Of a stretch of 64,000 nucleotides of DNA, positions 1-7,833 are shown one piece after another. A model generated the notes under the pieces. It had not been told where the DNA came from. It searched no databases and was given only the letters and a program-made list of their open reading frames with translations. The DNA is from Flagellimonas_B algarum (GTDB taxonomy: Bacteria > Bacteroidota > Bacteroidia > Flavobacteriales > Flavobacteriaceae). The stretch's first letter is position 1, and every line of letters starts with the position of its first letter. A program made the translations under genes and the position numbers. The stretch spans positions 868,001-932,000 of the forward strand of contig NZ_JBEVTG010000002.1 of NCBI RefSeq assembly GCF_040513375.1, written 5' to 3'.

Positions 1-1055
1 AAAGGCTCCAACAAACCTACCAAACCTTCTGAAGCGGCGAAATTGGTGCGTACTGCTGAATGGGCGATGGCCGCGGAACCAGCACCCGCCTCATTCGAAA
101 AAGCGGCCCTTCTGAAGCCTTGGATCATTACACCGATTACCCCACCCACGATGGTTGCCCTCGGTTCGAAGGCCTCTTTAAAGATCAAACCCAAGGCCTG
201 ACCCAGCTTATCATAGTTCAACAGCAAGATCGTCAAGGCGGCAAGAACATAAACCCCTGCCATGAACGGAACCACCTTTTCAGTGACCTTGGCGATCCTT
301 TGGATACCCCCGATAATCACAATACCAACGATGAGGGCAAAAAACAAGCCGATCAAACTGCCTGAATTCGGACTGTCAATAGCAAATCTCGAAATGATCT
401 GCGCCGCCGCTTGGTTGGTCTGAAATGCGTTGCCACCCCCCAAGGAAGCGCCGACACAAAGCATGGCGAAGACCATGGCCAATATTTTTCCCAATGAGGC
501 CAACCCCCGTTCTTGAAGCCCTCGCGATAAATAATACATCGGACCCCCGAATACCCGACCACGATCATCGATATCGCGGTATTTGACCCCTAAGGTACAT
601 TCGACGAATTTGGTCGACATTCCGAGCAAGCCGGCAATGATCATCCAAAAGGTAGCCCCGGGACCCCCGATCGATATGGCCACGGCCACCATGGCGATGT
701 TGCCTAAGCCTACCGTGCCTGAAACGGCCGTCGCCAAAGCCTGAAAATGGTTGACCTCCCCCCCATGACCGTCAGGACCGATATCCCGTATTTCCAAATA
801 ATCGTAATCACCGCGAACGACCCGTAATGCGGTCGGAAATCGACGGATGTTCACAAAACGGAAATAGACCGTAAAAAACAAGGCGCCGGAAAGGAGCAGG
901 ATGAGTACGATCGGGATGCCGATGCCAAAGAAACGGAGTTCGGTAAAAACCAGGTTTTCCCACCAAATGGCAAATGGCATAAAGGCTTCATTGAGCCGAT
1001 CGTCGAATCCTAGTGTGTTTTCTGAAAGTTGTACGGCAAATGCGGAGACCATCAT
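1..1055 (-). CDS. Alanine/sodium symporter family protein (AGCS), 3' end cut off by the window
   Basis: Probable inner-membrane amino acid:cation symporter of the AGCS (alanine or glycine:cation symporter) family. The reverse strand is open from about 1055 to the window edge. The translation contains hallmark AGCS segments: a GGPGATFWM-like segment, a KFVECTLGVKYR-like cytoplasmic segment, GGPMYYLSRGL, and a late AFSNEAGAGSAAIAHS segment. Several hydrophobic helices are visible. ATG codons at 1055 and 1052 are adjacent; I choose the first. No methionine lies upstream in frame for a considerable distance. The last helices and the C-terminus are outside the window. Family assignment is firm; the substrate (alanine, glycine or glutamine) cannot be told. 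Confidence 0.88.
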   Translation of the reverse strand, partial: MMVSAFAVQLSENTLGFDDRLNEAFMPFAIWWENLVFTELRFFGIGIPIVLILLLSGALFFTVYFRFVNIRRFPTALRVVRGDYDYLEIRDIGPDGHGGEVNHFQALATAVSGTVGLGNIAMVAVAISIGGPGATFWMIIAGLLGMSTKFVECTLGVKYRDIDDRGRVFGGPMYYLSRGLQERGLASLGKILAMVFAMLCVGASLGGGNAFQTNQAAAQIISRFAIDSPNSGSLIGLFFALIVGIVIIGGIQRIAKVTEKVVPFMAGVYVLAALTILLLNYDKLGQALGLIFKEAFEPRATIVGGVIGVMIQGFRRAAFSNEAGAGSAAIAHSAVRTNFAASEGLVGLLEP

Positions 1056-1171
1056 AGCGCGGGCTTTTGAATTTCCGGCAAATTGCCTTGAGCTTGTCGG
1101 AAACCCCCAAGATGTCAGAAGAAATATGGAATTGTCAGTAACCCGCTTTCCGACAATTCACGCTAAAGCCC

Positions 1172-2329
1172 CTAAAAATGGATGTTTTCGGGCAAAACAC
1201 GCAATCGGATTTTTCGTTCGCGTTTTTTAGACAACTCGAACATCGCCTCCTTAAACGGCTCCAAATGTTGTTCATTGGTCCAATTCCCCTTCCCGAAGAT
1301 GCCATCGAGCAGGGCCAAGAGCAACCGCCGGATTTCATTGTAATCGGCAATATCATAGGTTTTGTCAGGGACGGGATTGTTCTTTGGACGGATTTCCAAC
1401 CAGGAGCTTGAATCCTCCTTTCGGTTCTTAGCGAACTGCGACAACAAACCATACTGCGTCGCCGTCAATTTCACCATTCGAAGCGAAGCGCCCGAAAACC
1501 CTCCTATGGCTACCTTATGGGCAACTTTGTCGTGTACCCGTTTGCGTTGCAAGGCCAAGGAGATGCGATCAAAACCCGGAATGGTGTTTTCGGACAACTC
1601 CTTCACCCAACTCAGCGCAAGGGCAAAGAAGATCATGATCAAGCAGGTCTTGAAAATGGCCGAAAACAAGGTCAAATTGATGACCGAACCCGTCAATTTG
1701 TAAAACTGGGCCAACAAGGTGATGCCGATACAGACCAGCGATAAATAGGCCAAAGCGGTCAAACGGCGTCGCGAAAAAGACTGCCAAAGCACCGCTCCCA
1801 AAAACACCAAGGTCAATACTGCATAGTACACATCCAGTTCCGCGTTCGACAGGTCGCTTCCCATCACCATGCTCCTTAAGGTCGGCAGCAAGGAAAACAA
1901 AAAGGGCAAGCCGACGATCAACAGCCAATATTTCGATTGGATGATCGGTGACAATAATTTGGGCAAATACCGAAACCAAGGCAGGGCCAACAAGATAAAA
2001 AGGCTGTTGAACAACGAAAGGATGCTACGCGAACCGTTGGCCAAAGCACTACCGGACGAACCGTTGGAAACGAATAGCACCTCGGCCAAGCCTGAAATGC
2101 TCCAGCAGAGGATCGAGAGCGCCAGCCACACTTGCCCCAAATCGTTTTGGCGTCTGCCGATATGCCACCATATCGATACTAAGGCAATAAAAGCGAACAG
2201 ACAGGTGCCGAATTGCCACCAGCCATAAAACAAGACGGTTTCAGAGGTGGTGTACAAGAGTGGTATTTGGGTCAGGGTCACAGTGGGCATGGCTACCCAA
2301 ATATAACCATAATCAATGGTTGGGGTCAA
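1172..2329 (-). CDS. Seven-TM membrane protein of unknown function, last gene of the murQ operon
   Basis: I do not recognise this 385-residue protein. About seven hydrophobic helices fill roughly residues 25-250, starting near the segment LFYGWWQFGTCLFAFIALVS. A basic, soluble C-terminal tail of about 135 residues follows and looks cytoplasmic. Its layout resembles a membrane sensor with an intracellular effector, but I see no named signalling domain. The ATG at 2329 overlaps the TGA of the upstream HEAT-like gene in an ATGA, which supports this start over the internal methionine at residue 14. It is co-oriented and coupled with murQ, so a link to muropeptide or amino-sugar sensing is an inference only. 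A simple structural membrane protein is equally possible. Confidence 0.8.
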   Translation of the reverse strand: MTPTIDYGYIWVAMPTVTLTQIPLLYTTSETVLFYGWWQFGTCLFAFIALVSIWWHIGRRQNDLGQVWLALSILCWSISGLAEVLFVSNGSSGSALANGSRSILSLFNSLFILLALPWFRYLPKLLSPIIQSKYWLLIVGLPFLFSLLPTLRSMVMGSDLSNAELDVYYAVLTLVFLGAVLWQSFSRRRLTALAYLSLVCIGITLLAQFYKLTGSVINLTLFSAIFKTCLIMIFFALALSWVKELSENTIPGFDRISLALQRKRVHDKVAHKVAIGGFSGASLRMVKLTATQYGLLSQFAKNRKEDSSSWLEIRPKNNPVPDKTYDIADYNEIRRLLLALLDGIFGKGNWTNEQHLEPFKEAMFELSKKRERKIRLRVLPENIHF

Positions 2330-2844
2330 AGGAGGGCCTTGACCTTTTTCGCTTTCTTCGAAACCGAATTCCGGGGGTCATTTTCCAAGCGATCTAAATG
2401 GGGCACCAGCCAAATGGCGAGATTTTGGTCTTTCTTCGCCCATCGGCTAAGGGTCTCCATGGTCTGACAAAGCACGATCCAGTCGGTATGCCCGGCCAAA
2501 TTGTTTTTCATGATCTCTTGGACTTTCTCCCGTTGCCCGGCATCCAACTCCTTTTCAAGGAGCAGGAAGAGTTGCGAAAGGGTCCATTGTGTCGATGCCT
2601 GGTCGATCTTTGAAATTTCTTCCAAAAAACGATCCACATAAGGTAATAGAAAGCCTATGTCGGCCTTTCCTAAACGCTTCATGGCGTTGGAAACACGAAG
2701 GCGTACGACTTCATCTTCGGAAAAATAACAGTTGAATAGTTCCTCGAAGCGGGTGGGATCTTCAAGTACGGATTCGACCACAGCAACGGTATTGCCCAAG
2801 GAATTCGGATGCCCTCCGGTCAACTGTAGCTCGAAACCGGACAT
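2326..2844 (-). CDS. HEAT-repeat-like small helical protein
   Basis: A 172-residue, all-helical soluble protein. Paired amphipathic helices such as EVVRLRVSNAMKRLGK and ADIGFLLPYVDRFLEEIS resemble HEAT-like or DNA-alkylation-repair-like repeats, which usually act as protein- or nucleic-acid-binding scaffolds. No catalytic motif is visible. Its ATG (2844) shares one base with the TGA of murQ, and its stop overlaps the start of the 7-TM gene, so the three are translationally coupled. Its role is unknown. The coupling suggests it works with MurQ or with the membrane protein downstream, but nothing in the sequence proves this. Confidence 0.78.
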   Translation of the reverse strand: MSGFELQLTGGHPNSLGNTVAVVESVLEDPTRFEELFNCYFSEDEVVRLRVSNAMKRLGKADIGFLLPYVDRFLEEISKIDQASTQWTLSQLFLLLEKELDAGQREKVQEIMKNNLAGHTDWIVLCQTMETLSRWAKKDQNLAIWLVPHLDRLENDPRNSVSKKAKKVKALL

Positions 2845-3668
2845 CAGGAATCCAAGGCTTTATGACTGGCAATGGCAGCGCGTACCGACCCGTGCTCTTG
2901 CAAGGCATTTTTTGCTTCGTCATAAGGAATGCCCAGGGCCTCGACCAAATAGCGCGTACCCCGATCGACCAATTTGTTATTGCTCAGTTGCATGTCGACC
3001 ATCTTGTTCCCTTTGACCCGGCCGATTCGGATCATCAAAGCGGTTGAAATCATGTTCAAGACCAATTTCTGACTGGTTCCGCTCTTCATCCGGGTGCTTC
3101 CAGTGACGAATTCAGGGCCTACATCGACGGCAATCGGGATGGTCGCGGCTTCGGCCAAAGGAGAACCGGGATTGTTCGTGATACCCGCCGTCAACAGGCC
3201 ATGCTCTTGGGCATCCTTGACCCCGCCGAGCACATAGGGGGTGGTTCCGGACGCCGCAATGCCGACGACCACGTCATTTTCGGTCATGTGATAAACCGAT
3301 AAGTCTTTCCAAGCTTGCAGCGTATTGTCTTCAGCAAATTCAACGGCCTTTCGAATAGCACCATCCCCTCCTGCGATCAAACCGATGACCCGATCATGGG
3401 GCATGCCAAAAGTCGGGGGGATTTCAGAGGCATCCAAGATGCCCAACCGGCCGCTGGTTCCCGCTCCGATGTAGAAAAGGCGACCGCCTTGTTCGAAACG
3501 GGGCACGAGTTCTTCAACGAGTCGCTCGATCTGTGGAATCACTTTTTTTACCGCAAGGGCCACTTGCTGGTCTTCTTGGTTCATCTGGGTCAACAACTGG
3601 GCGGTAGAGGCCAATTCCAGGTCGTCATGATTGGAGGCTTGCTCGGTAATTTTCGTAAAGGCACTCAT
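2844..3668 (-). CDS. murQ: N-acetylmuramic acid 6-phosphate etherase
   Basis: Cytoplasmic lyase that cleaves the D-lactyl ether of MurNAc-6-phosphate to give GlcNAc-6-phosphate and D-lactate. This is a central step of peptidoglycan recycling. The 274-residue protein is a SIS-domain fold with the MurQ signatures IGAGTSGRLGILDASE and PPTFG near residues 65-90, GGDGAIRKAVE, and a late GTSQKLVLNM segment. The glutamate of LDASEIPPTFG matches the conserved active-site glutamate. It is slightly shorter than the roughly 300 residues of E. coli MurQ. The start is directly after the deoR-type stop (no gap), and the stop overlaps the next gene by one base. With anmK and nagZ across the divergent promoter it completes the route from anhydroMurNAc to GlcNAc-6-P. 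Confidence 0.95.
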   Translation of the reverse strand: MSAFTKITEQASNHDDLELASTAQLLTQMNQEDQQVALAVKKVIPQIERLVEELVPRFEQGGRLFYIGAGTSGRLGILDASEIPPTFGMPHDRVIGLIAGGDGAIRKAVEFAEDNTLQAWKDLSVYHMTENDVVVGIAASGTTPYVLGGVKDAQEHGLLTAGITNNPGSPLAEAATIPIAVDVGPEFVTGSTRMKSGTSQKLVLNMISTALMIRIGRVKGNKMVDMQLSNNKLVDRGTRYLVEALGIPYDEAKNALQEHGSVRAAIASHKALDS

Positions 3669-4418
3669 TTATAATAAGGTAATTTCTTGGTTCTTAAATG
3701 CGCCCAACAAGGGGTGTTCGGGCTCCAACTCGGTCACAAGGGTGTCGATTTCGGTGATATCACAGGTTTTATAGCGGTGTTGTGAATTCAACTTTTCCGA
3801 AATACTGAGCAAGACCGATTTCTTAGAGGCTTTGATCACGGCCTTTTTAGTCTGGACAATGTCCCAATCGAATTCGGTCAAACCAAAATTGGCATCGACA
3901 TATCCGGTTCCGATAAAGCCATAATCGACCTTGATCTGCGATAAGTTGTGTATGGTATTGGCCCCAATCGTAATCTGGGAATCCTTGGAAAGGACCCCGC
4001 CGATGAATATGGTCTCCACATTGGGCTTGTTCAATAATTCCATCGCCACGGGCAGACTGAGGGTAAAACAGGTCAGGGATAAATGGATCGGAAGGGCTCG
4101 GGCCAATTCCAGGCAAGTGGTGCCCCCATCGATCAAGATAACGCTGTTGTCGTTGATCATTGCAACCGCTTTTTCAGCTATGGTCGTCTTCTCATCAAGG
4201 GCATAGACGTTATTGCGGACGGGACTCAAGTTGGCAAAACCGAGAGAGACCGCTCCACCATGTACTTTACGCAGGCGTTTGTCGGCATCGAGTTCCTTGA
4301 CATCCCTTCTTGCCGTATCGATCGACACATCCAGCTTCTCGGCAATATCGGTCAACAACACCCGGTTGTGTAATTCGACCTCATTCAAAATGATGCGTTG
4401 GCGTTCTTCTTTAAGCAT
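3669..4418 (-). CDS. DeoR-family transcriptional regulator, probably of amino-sugar/muropeptide genes
   Basis: A 249-residue DeoR/GlpR-type regulator. The N-terminus (about residues 1-57) is the winged helix-turn-helix, with the typical start MLKEERQRIILNEV and a recognition region near SIDTARRDVKELD. The C-terminal sugar-phosphate sensor domain carries the glycine-rich segment DGGTTCLELARAL and a later IGTGYV-like segment. Members generally repress sugar catabolic operons and release DNA on binding a phosphorylated sugar. It is the first gene of the murQ operon and diverges from the nagB fusion. Two palindromes in the gap are its likely operators (inference). A -7 element TATCTTTG lies at 4438-4445, about 20 bases before the ATG. 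Confidence 0.9.
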   Translation of the reverse strand: MLKEERQRIILNEVELHNRVLLTDIAEKLDVSIDTARRDVKELDADKRLRKVHGGAVSLGFANLSPVRNNVYALDEKTTIAEKAVAMINDNSVILIDGGTTCLELARALPIHLSLTCFTLSLPVAMELLNKPNVETIFIGGVLSKDSQITIGANTIHNLSQIKVDYGFIGTGYVDANFGLTEFDWDIVQTKKAVIKASKKSVLLSISEKLNSQHRYKTCDITEIDTLVTELEPEHPLLGAFKNQEITLL

Positions 4419-4437
4419 GGGTACAGTGATTCGATCG

Positions 4438-4445
4438 CAAAGATA
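4438..4445 (-). promoter_or_regulatory. Bacteroidota-type -7 element for the deoR-murQ operon
   Basis: On the reverse strand this reads TATCTTTG, an exact match to the TAnnTTTG element used by the Bacteroidota primary sigma factor. It lies about 20 bases upstream of the regulator's ATG. A clear TTG/TTTG partner at the usual 17-22 base spacing is not obvious, so the assignment rests on the -7 box and its position. Confidence 0.5.
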
Positions 4446-4493
4446 GGCAAATCCTCCAAATGCCGTTTTCTACGTTTTTAGTTTAAATAATTG

Positions 4494-4522
4494 TTATTAA
4501 AAGCAAAATATTGCATTAATAA
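4494..4522. promoter_or_regulatory. Imperfect palindrome, candidate second operator
   Basis: The half-sites TTATTAA and GCAA face TTGC and TTAATAA across a 4-base AATA centre, with a one-base register slip between the inner and outer arms. The inner core GCAA-N4-TTGC resembles the core of the stronger palindrome at 4525-4555. The two centres lie about 31-32 bases apart, near three helical turns. It sits inside the divergent gap between the DeoR-type regulator and the nagB fusion. Confidence 0.5.
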
Positions 4523-4524
4523 AA

Positions 4525-4555
4525 GCATAAAACAGCAAATGTTGCCGTTTTATGC
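4525..4555. promoter_or_regulatory. 31-bp near-perfect inverted repeat, candidate DeoR-type operator
   Basis: The left arm GCATAAAACAGCAA (4525-4538) and right arm TTGCCGTTTTATGC (4542-4555) are reverse complements at 13 of 14 positions around an ATG centre. The repeat ends one base before the -7 element of the nagB-fusion promoter, so a bound repressor would block the -33 region. Such symmetry next to a divergent DeoR-family gene is the usual operator arrangement. Binding by this regulator is inferred, not shown. Confidence 0.72.
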
Positions 4556-4556
4556 C

Positions 4557-4564
4557 TATATTTG
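4557..4564 (+). promoter_or_regulatory. Bacteroidota-type -7 element of the nagB-fusion operon
   Basis: Exact TAnnTTTG match (TATATTTG), 29 bases before the ATG at 4594. The region where a -33 element should lie is occupied by the 31-bp palindrome, which suggests repression by steric block. Confidence 0.65.
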
Positions 4565-4593
4565 CCCCGTAATAATTTGCAATCTATCCAAAA

Positions 4594-6537
4594 ATGACAC
4601 AAAGTTTTGCTGAAACCCAACCCCTGTTAGACCCTCAGAACGAAGAGGTGAAAAAATTCGAAAAGGTACGCACGATGGTCCATGCGGATTCGGAAAGCGC
4701 TTCCTTCTATGTGGCCAATGAAATCGCCAACCTCATCCGTCAACGTCAAGGACAAGGTAAAATGGCGGTCCTAGGCCTGGCTACCGGTTCGACCCCGACC
4801 AAGGTATATGACTTCTTGGTAAAGTTCCATAAAGAAGAAGGCTTGAGTTTTCAAAATGTGGTCACCTTCAACTTGGATGAGTATTATCCCATGCAACCGG
4901 ATTCCATCCACAGCTATGTCCGATTTATGAACGAACACCTTTTCGATCATATCGACATCAAAAAGGAACACGTACACATTCCTGACGGTACGGTTGAAAA
5001 AAACGGCATTCGTCAATTCTGTGACGATTACGAACAGAAGATCTTGGAATTCGGGGGTATCGATATCCAAGTTTTGGGAATCGGGCGAACTGGGCATATC
5101 GGATTCAACGAACCGGGGTCTTCCCTGAAGAGCAAGACACGCTTGGTACGCTTGGATCGGGTGACCAAACTCGATGCTGCCAGTGACTTCTTTGGGTACG
5201 AGAACGTTCCGAACAAGGCGATCACCATGGGGGTCGGTACCATCATGGCCGCCAAACGGATCATCTTGATGGCATGGGGCGAAGGCAAATCGGGCATCAT
5301 CCAACAATCGGTAGAAGGGGTGATCAAAGAAACCGTGCCGGCCACCTTCCTGCAACATCACAACAACTGTGATTTCATTTTGGATACGGCAGCGGCTTCC
5401 ATGCTGACCCGGGTACAGACCCCTTGGTTGGTCGGGGAATGCGACTGGAACGATAAACTTATCAAAAAGGCGGTCATTTGGTTGTCGGAACGCCTAGGTA
5501 AAGCGATCCTCAAACTGACCAATGAAGATTACAATGAATTCGGAATGGGCAACCTGATCGCCGAAATCGGTTCTGCCGAGCAGATCAACCTCAAGGTCTT
5601 CAACCAACTACAGGCAACGATTACAGGATGGCCTGGAGGAAAACCCCATGCCGACGATAGCAGGAGGCCTGAACGGGCATTCCCCTACCCCAAAACCTCG
5701 ATGATTTTCAGTCCCCACCCTGATGACGACGTCATCTCCATGGGCGGCACCTTACTCCGGCTGGTCGATCAAGGCCACCAGGTCCATGTGGCCTATCAGA
5801 CATCGGGGAATATCGCGGTATTCGATGACGAAGTCATTCGATTTTTGGACTTCGCGACCGACGTGCAACGCGATAACACCCAATTGCAACAACAGCTGGC
5901 CGATGTCCGTTCTTTCTTGAACAACAAACAACCCGGTCAAATCGATAGCCCTGAAATCCAAGAATACAAAGGATTGATCCGAAAAGGAGAGGCCTTGGCC
6001 GCTTGTCGCTACTGCGGGGTCAAAGAAGAAAACGCCCACTTTTTGAACCTGCCTTTTTATGAAACCGGGGCGGTCAAAAAGAAACCACATTCCGAAGCGG
6101 ATATCGAAATCACAATGGAGTTGCTCAAAAAAGTGCGGCCCCATCAGATTTTCGCTGCCGGTGACCTTTCCGATCCCCATGGCACCCATAGGGTGTGCCT
6201 GCAGATCATTTTCATCGCCTTGGAGCGCTTGTTGGAAGAAGGCGAAACCTGGCTCGACGACTGTTATGTTTGGTTGTACCGAGGGGCCTGGCAAGAATGG
6301 GACATCGCCGACATGGAGATGGCCGTTCCGATCGGTCCAAAGGACATGACCCGAAAGCGAAATGCGATTTTCAAACACCAGTCGCAAAAAGACGCCGCGA
6401 TGTTCCCTGGGAACGACGAACGGGAGTTCTGGCAACGGGCCGAGCAACGGAATTCGGAAACCGCTAACAAATACAATGCCCTGGGCATGGCCGAATACGA
6501 AGCCATGGAAGGCTTTGTGCGCTATCACTTCAGCTAA
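4594..6537 (+). CDS. nagB: NagB-like (glucosamine-6-phosphate deaminase) domain fused to PIG-L/LmbE deacetylase domain
   Basis: A 647-residue cytoplasmic two-domain protein. Residues about 25-280 are NagB-like: the FNLDEYYPM segment keeps Asp95 (Asp72 in E. coli NagB), and GIGRTGHIGFNEP keeps His168 and Glu173 (His143, Glu148). At the position of catalytic Asp141 it has Thr166. Residues about 365-640 are a PIG-L/LmbE zinc deacetylase with SPHPDDD (His375, Asp377, Asp378) and HGTH (529-532), so its metal site looks complete. Fusions of this type are known in Bacteroidota and are usually annotated as glucosamine-6-phosphate deaminase or a deaminase-like protein. An attractive inference is deacetylation of GlcNAc-6-P by the PIG-L half; no nagA is in the window. 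First gene of a five-gene operon. Confidence 0.88.
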   Translation: MTQSFAETQPLLDPQNEEVKKFEKVRTMVHADSESASFYVANEIANLIRQRQGQGKMAVLGLATGSTPTKVYDFLVKFHKEEGLSFQNVVTFNLDEYYPMQPDSIHSYVRFMNEHLFDHIDIKKEHVHIPDGTVEKNGIRQFCDDYEQKILEFGGIDIQVLGIGRTGHIGFNEPGSSLKSKTRLVRLDRVTKLDAASDFFGYENVPNKAITMGVGTIMAAKRIILMAWGEGKSGIIQQSVEGVIKETVPATFLQHHNNCDFILDTAAASMLTRVQTPWLVGECDWNDKLIKKAVIWLSERLGKAILKLTNEDYNEFGMGNLIAEIGSAEQINLKVFNQLQATITGWPGGKPHADDSRRPERAFPYPKTSMIFSPHPDDDVISMGGTLLRLVDQGHQVHVAYQTSGNIAVFDDEVIRFLDFATDVQRDNTQLQQQLADVRSFLNNKQPGQIDSPEIQEYKGLIRKGEALAACRYCGVKEENAHFLNLPFYETGAVKKKPHSEADIEITMELLKKVRPHQIFAAGDLSDPHGTHRVCLQIIFIALERLLEEGETWLDDCYVWLYRGAWQEWDIADMEMAVPIGPKDMTRKRNAIFKHQSQKDAAMFPGNDEREFWQRAEQRNSETANKYNALGMAEYEAMEGFVRYHFS

Positions 6538-6561
6538 GGCTAAATGAAGTATTTTTAGCGT

Positions 6562-7833
6562 ATGATCCAAAAAGACAAACGAGCATGGGCCTGGGTGCCC
6601 GTGCTCTACTTCACCCAAGGAATCCCCTATGTGATCGTGGTCACCGTTTCGGTGATCATGTACAAAAAACTGGGTATCGGAAATGCTGAGATCGGCTTAT
6701 ATACCAGCTGGCTCTACCTGCCCTGGGTACTCAAGCCCTTGTGGAGTCCGTTTGTCGACTTGAAAGGCACCAAACGCAAATGGTTCCTTTGGATGCAGTT
6801 GGTCATTGCCATTGCCCTTTTCGGTGTGGGCTTATCACTACCGACCTCCATGTTCTTTACCACCACCCTAGCCTGTTTTTGGATGGCCGCATTTGCTTCG
6901 GCGACCAATGACATCGCTTCGGATGGCTATTATATGATCGGCCTGTCCGAAAAAAAGCAATCGTTTTTCGTCGGTATCCGAAGTACGTTCTATCGGCTGG
7001 CCATGGTTACCGGGGAAGGACTGATCGTGGTTGCCGCCGGTTTTCTCGAAAACCGATATGGAGACAACACCAAGGCCTGGAGCTTGACCATGACGGCTAC
7101 CGCGTTTCTGATGTTGGCCTTGACCGTCGCGAACTTTTTCACCACCCCGAAATATGAATCGGAAAGTGACTTTGTGGCCGAACGACCCGGAGGTTTTTGG
7201 CAGGTATTCGCCACCTTCTTCAAAAAGAAAAACATCGGTATCGCCCTGGCTTTTGTGCTGACCTATCGGCTGGGAGAATCCCAACTGGTCAAAATGGCCG
7301 CGCCGTTTTTGCTCGACCCCTTGGAACAAGGGGGTTTGGCCTATTCTACCGAGCAATTGGGGACCATTTTCGGCACCGTGGGGGTCGTCATGCTTTCGCT
7401 CGGAGGGATTTTGGGTGGGATTTTGATTTCGCGCGATGGGCTGAAAAAATGGATGCTACCGATGATCTTATCCTTGAACATCCCAAACCTACTGTACGCG
7501 GTTTTGGCCTATACCCAAACAACCGATATCATCGCCGTAACGACAACCGTGGTTTTTGAAAAATTCGGATATGGCTTCGGATTCGCCGCATTTTTGATGT
7601 ACCTTATCTACCTCGCGGAAGGCAGGTCAAAAACCTCGCACTATGCCATTGCAACCGGCTTTATGGCCTTAGGCATGATGTTACCCGGTATGATCAGTGG
7701 GTTCATGCAAGAATGGTTGGGTTATCGCGGATTTTTCATTTGGGTGGTCATCGCGGCCCTACCCGCCCTCTTTCTTTTACCGTTTTTGAAATACCCGCCC
7801 GATTATGGCAAAAAAGGAAGTGCCAATGGCTAA
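6562..7833 (+). CDS. AmpG-like MFS permease (muropeptide/anhydro-sugar import)
   Basis: A 423-residue major facilitator with about twelve hydrophobic helices. The opening segment VPVLYFTQGIPYVIV and the later SWLYLPWVLKPLWSPFVD and NDIASDGYYM segments resemble AmpG and its relatives, which import GlcNAc-anhydroMurNAc peptides across the inner membrane. It lies 24 bases after the nagB fusion, and its end overlaps the NagZ frame by up to 29 bases. The position between an amino-sugar enzyme and NagZ fits muropeptide uptake. The substrate is inferred from context; family assignment is firm. Confidence 0.85.
   Translation: MIQKDKRAWAWVPVLYFTQGIPYVIVVTVSVIMYKKLGIGNAEIGLYTSWLYLPWVLKPLWSPFVDLKGTKRKWFLWMQLVIAIALFGVGLSLPTSMFFTTTLACFWMAAFASATNDIASDGYYMIGLSEKKQSFFVGIRSTFYRLAMVTGEGLIVVAAGFLENRYGDNTKAWSLTMTATAFLMLALTVANFFTTPKYESESDFVAERPGGFWQVFATFFKKKNIGIALAFVLTYRLGESQLVKMAAPFLLDPLEQGGLAYSTEQLGTIFGTVGVVMLSLGGILGGILISRDGLKKWMLPMILSLNIPNLLYAVLAYTQTTDIIAVTTTVVFEKFGYGFGFAAFLMYLIYLAEGRSKTSHYAIATGFMALGMMLPGMISGFMQEWLGYRGFFIWVVIAALPALFLLPFLKYPPDYGKKGSANG

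Noticed and set aside
5752..6618. Long reverse-strand open frame opposite the nagB fusion
   Set aside because: It is antisense to clear PIG-L coding sequence, has no recognisable domain, and reflects codon composition of the real gene.
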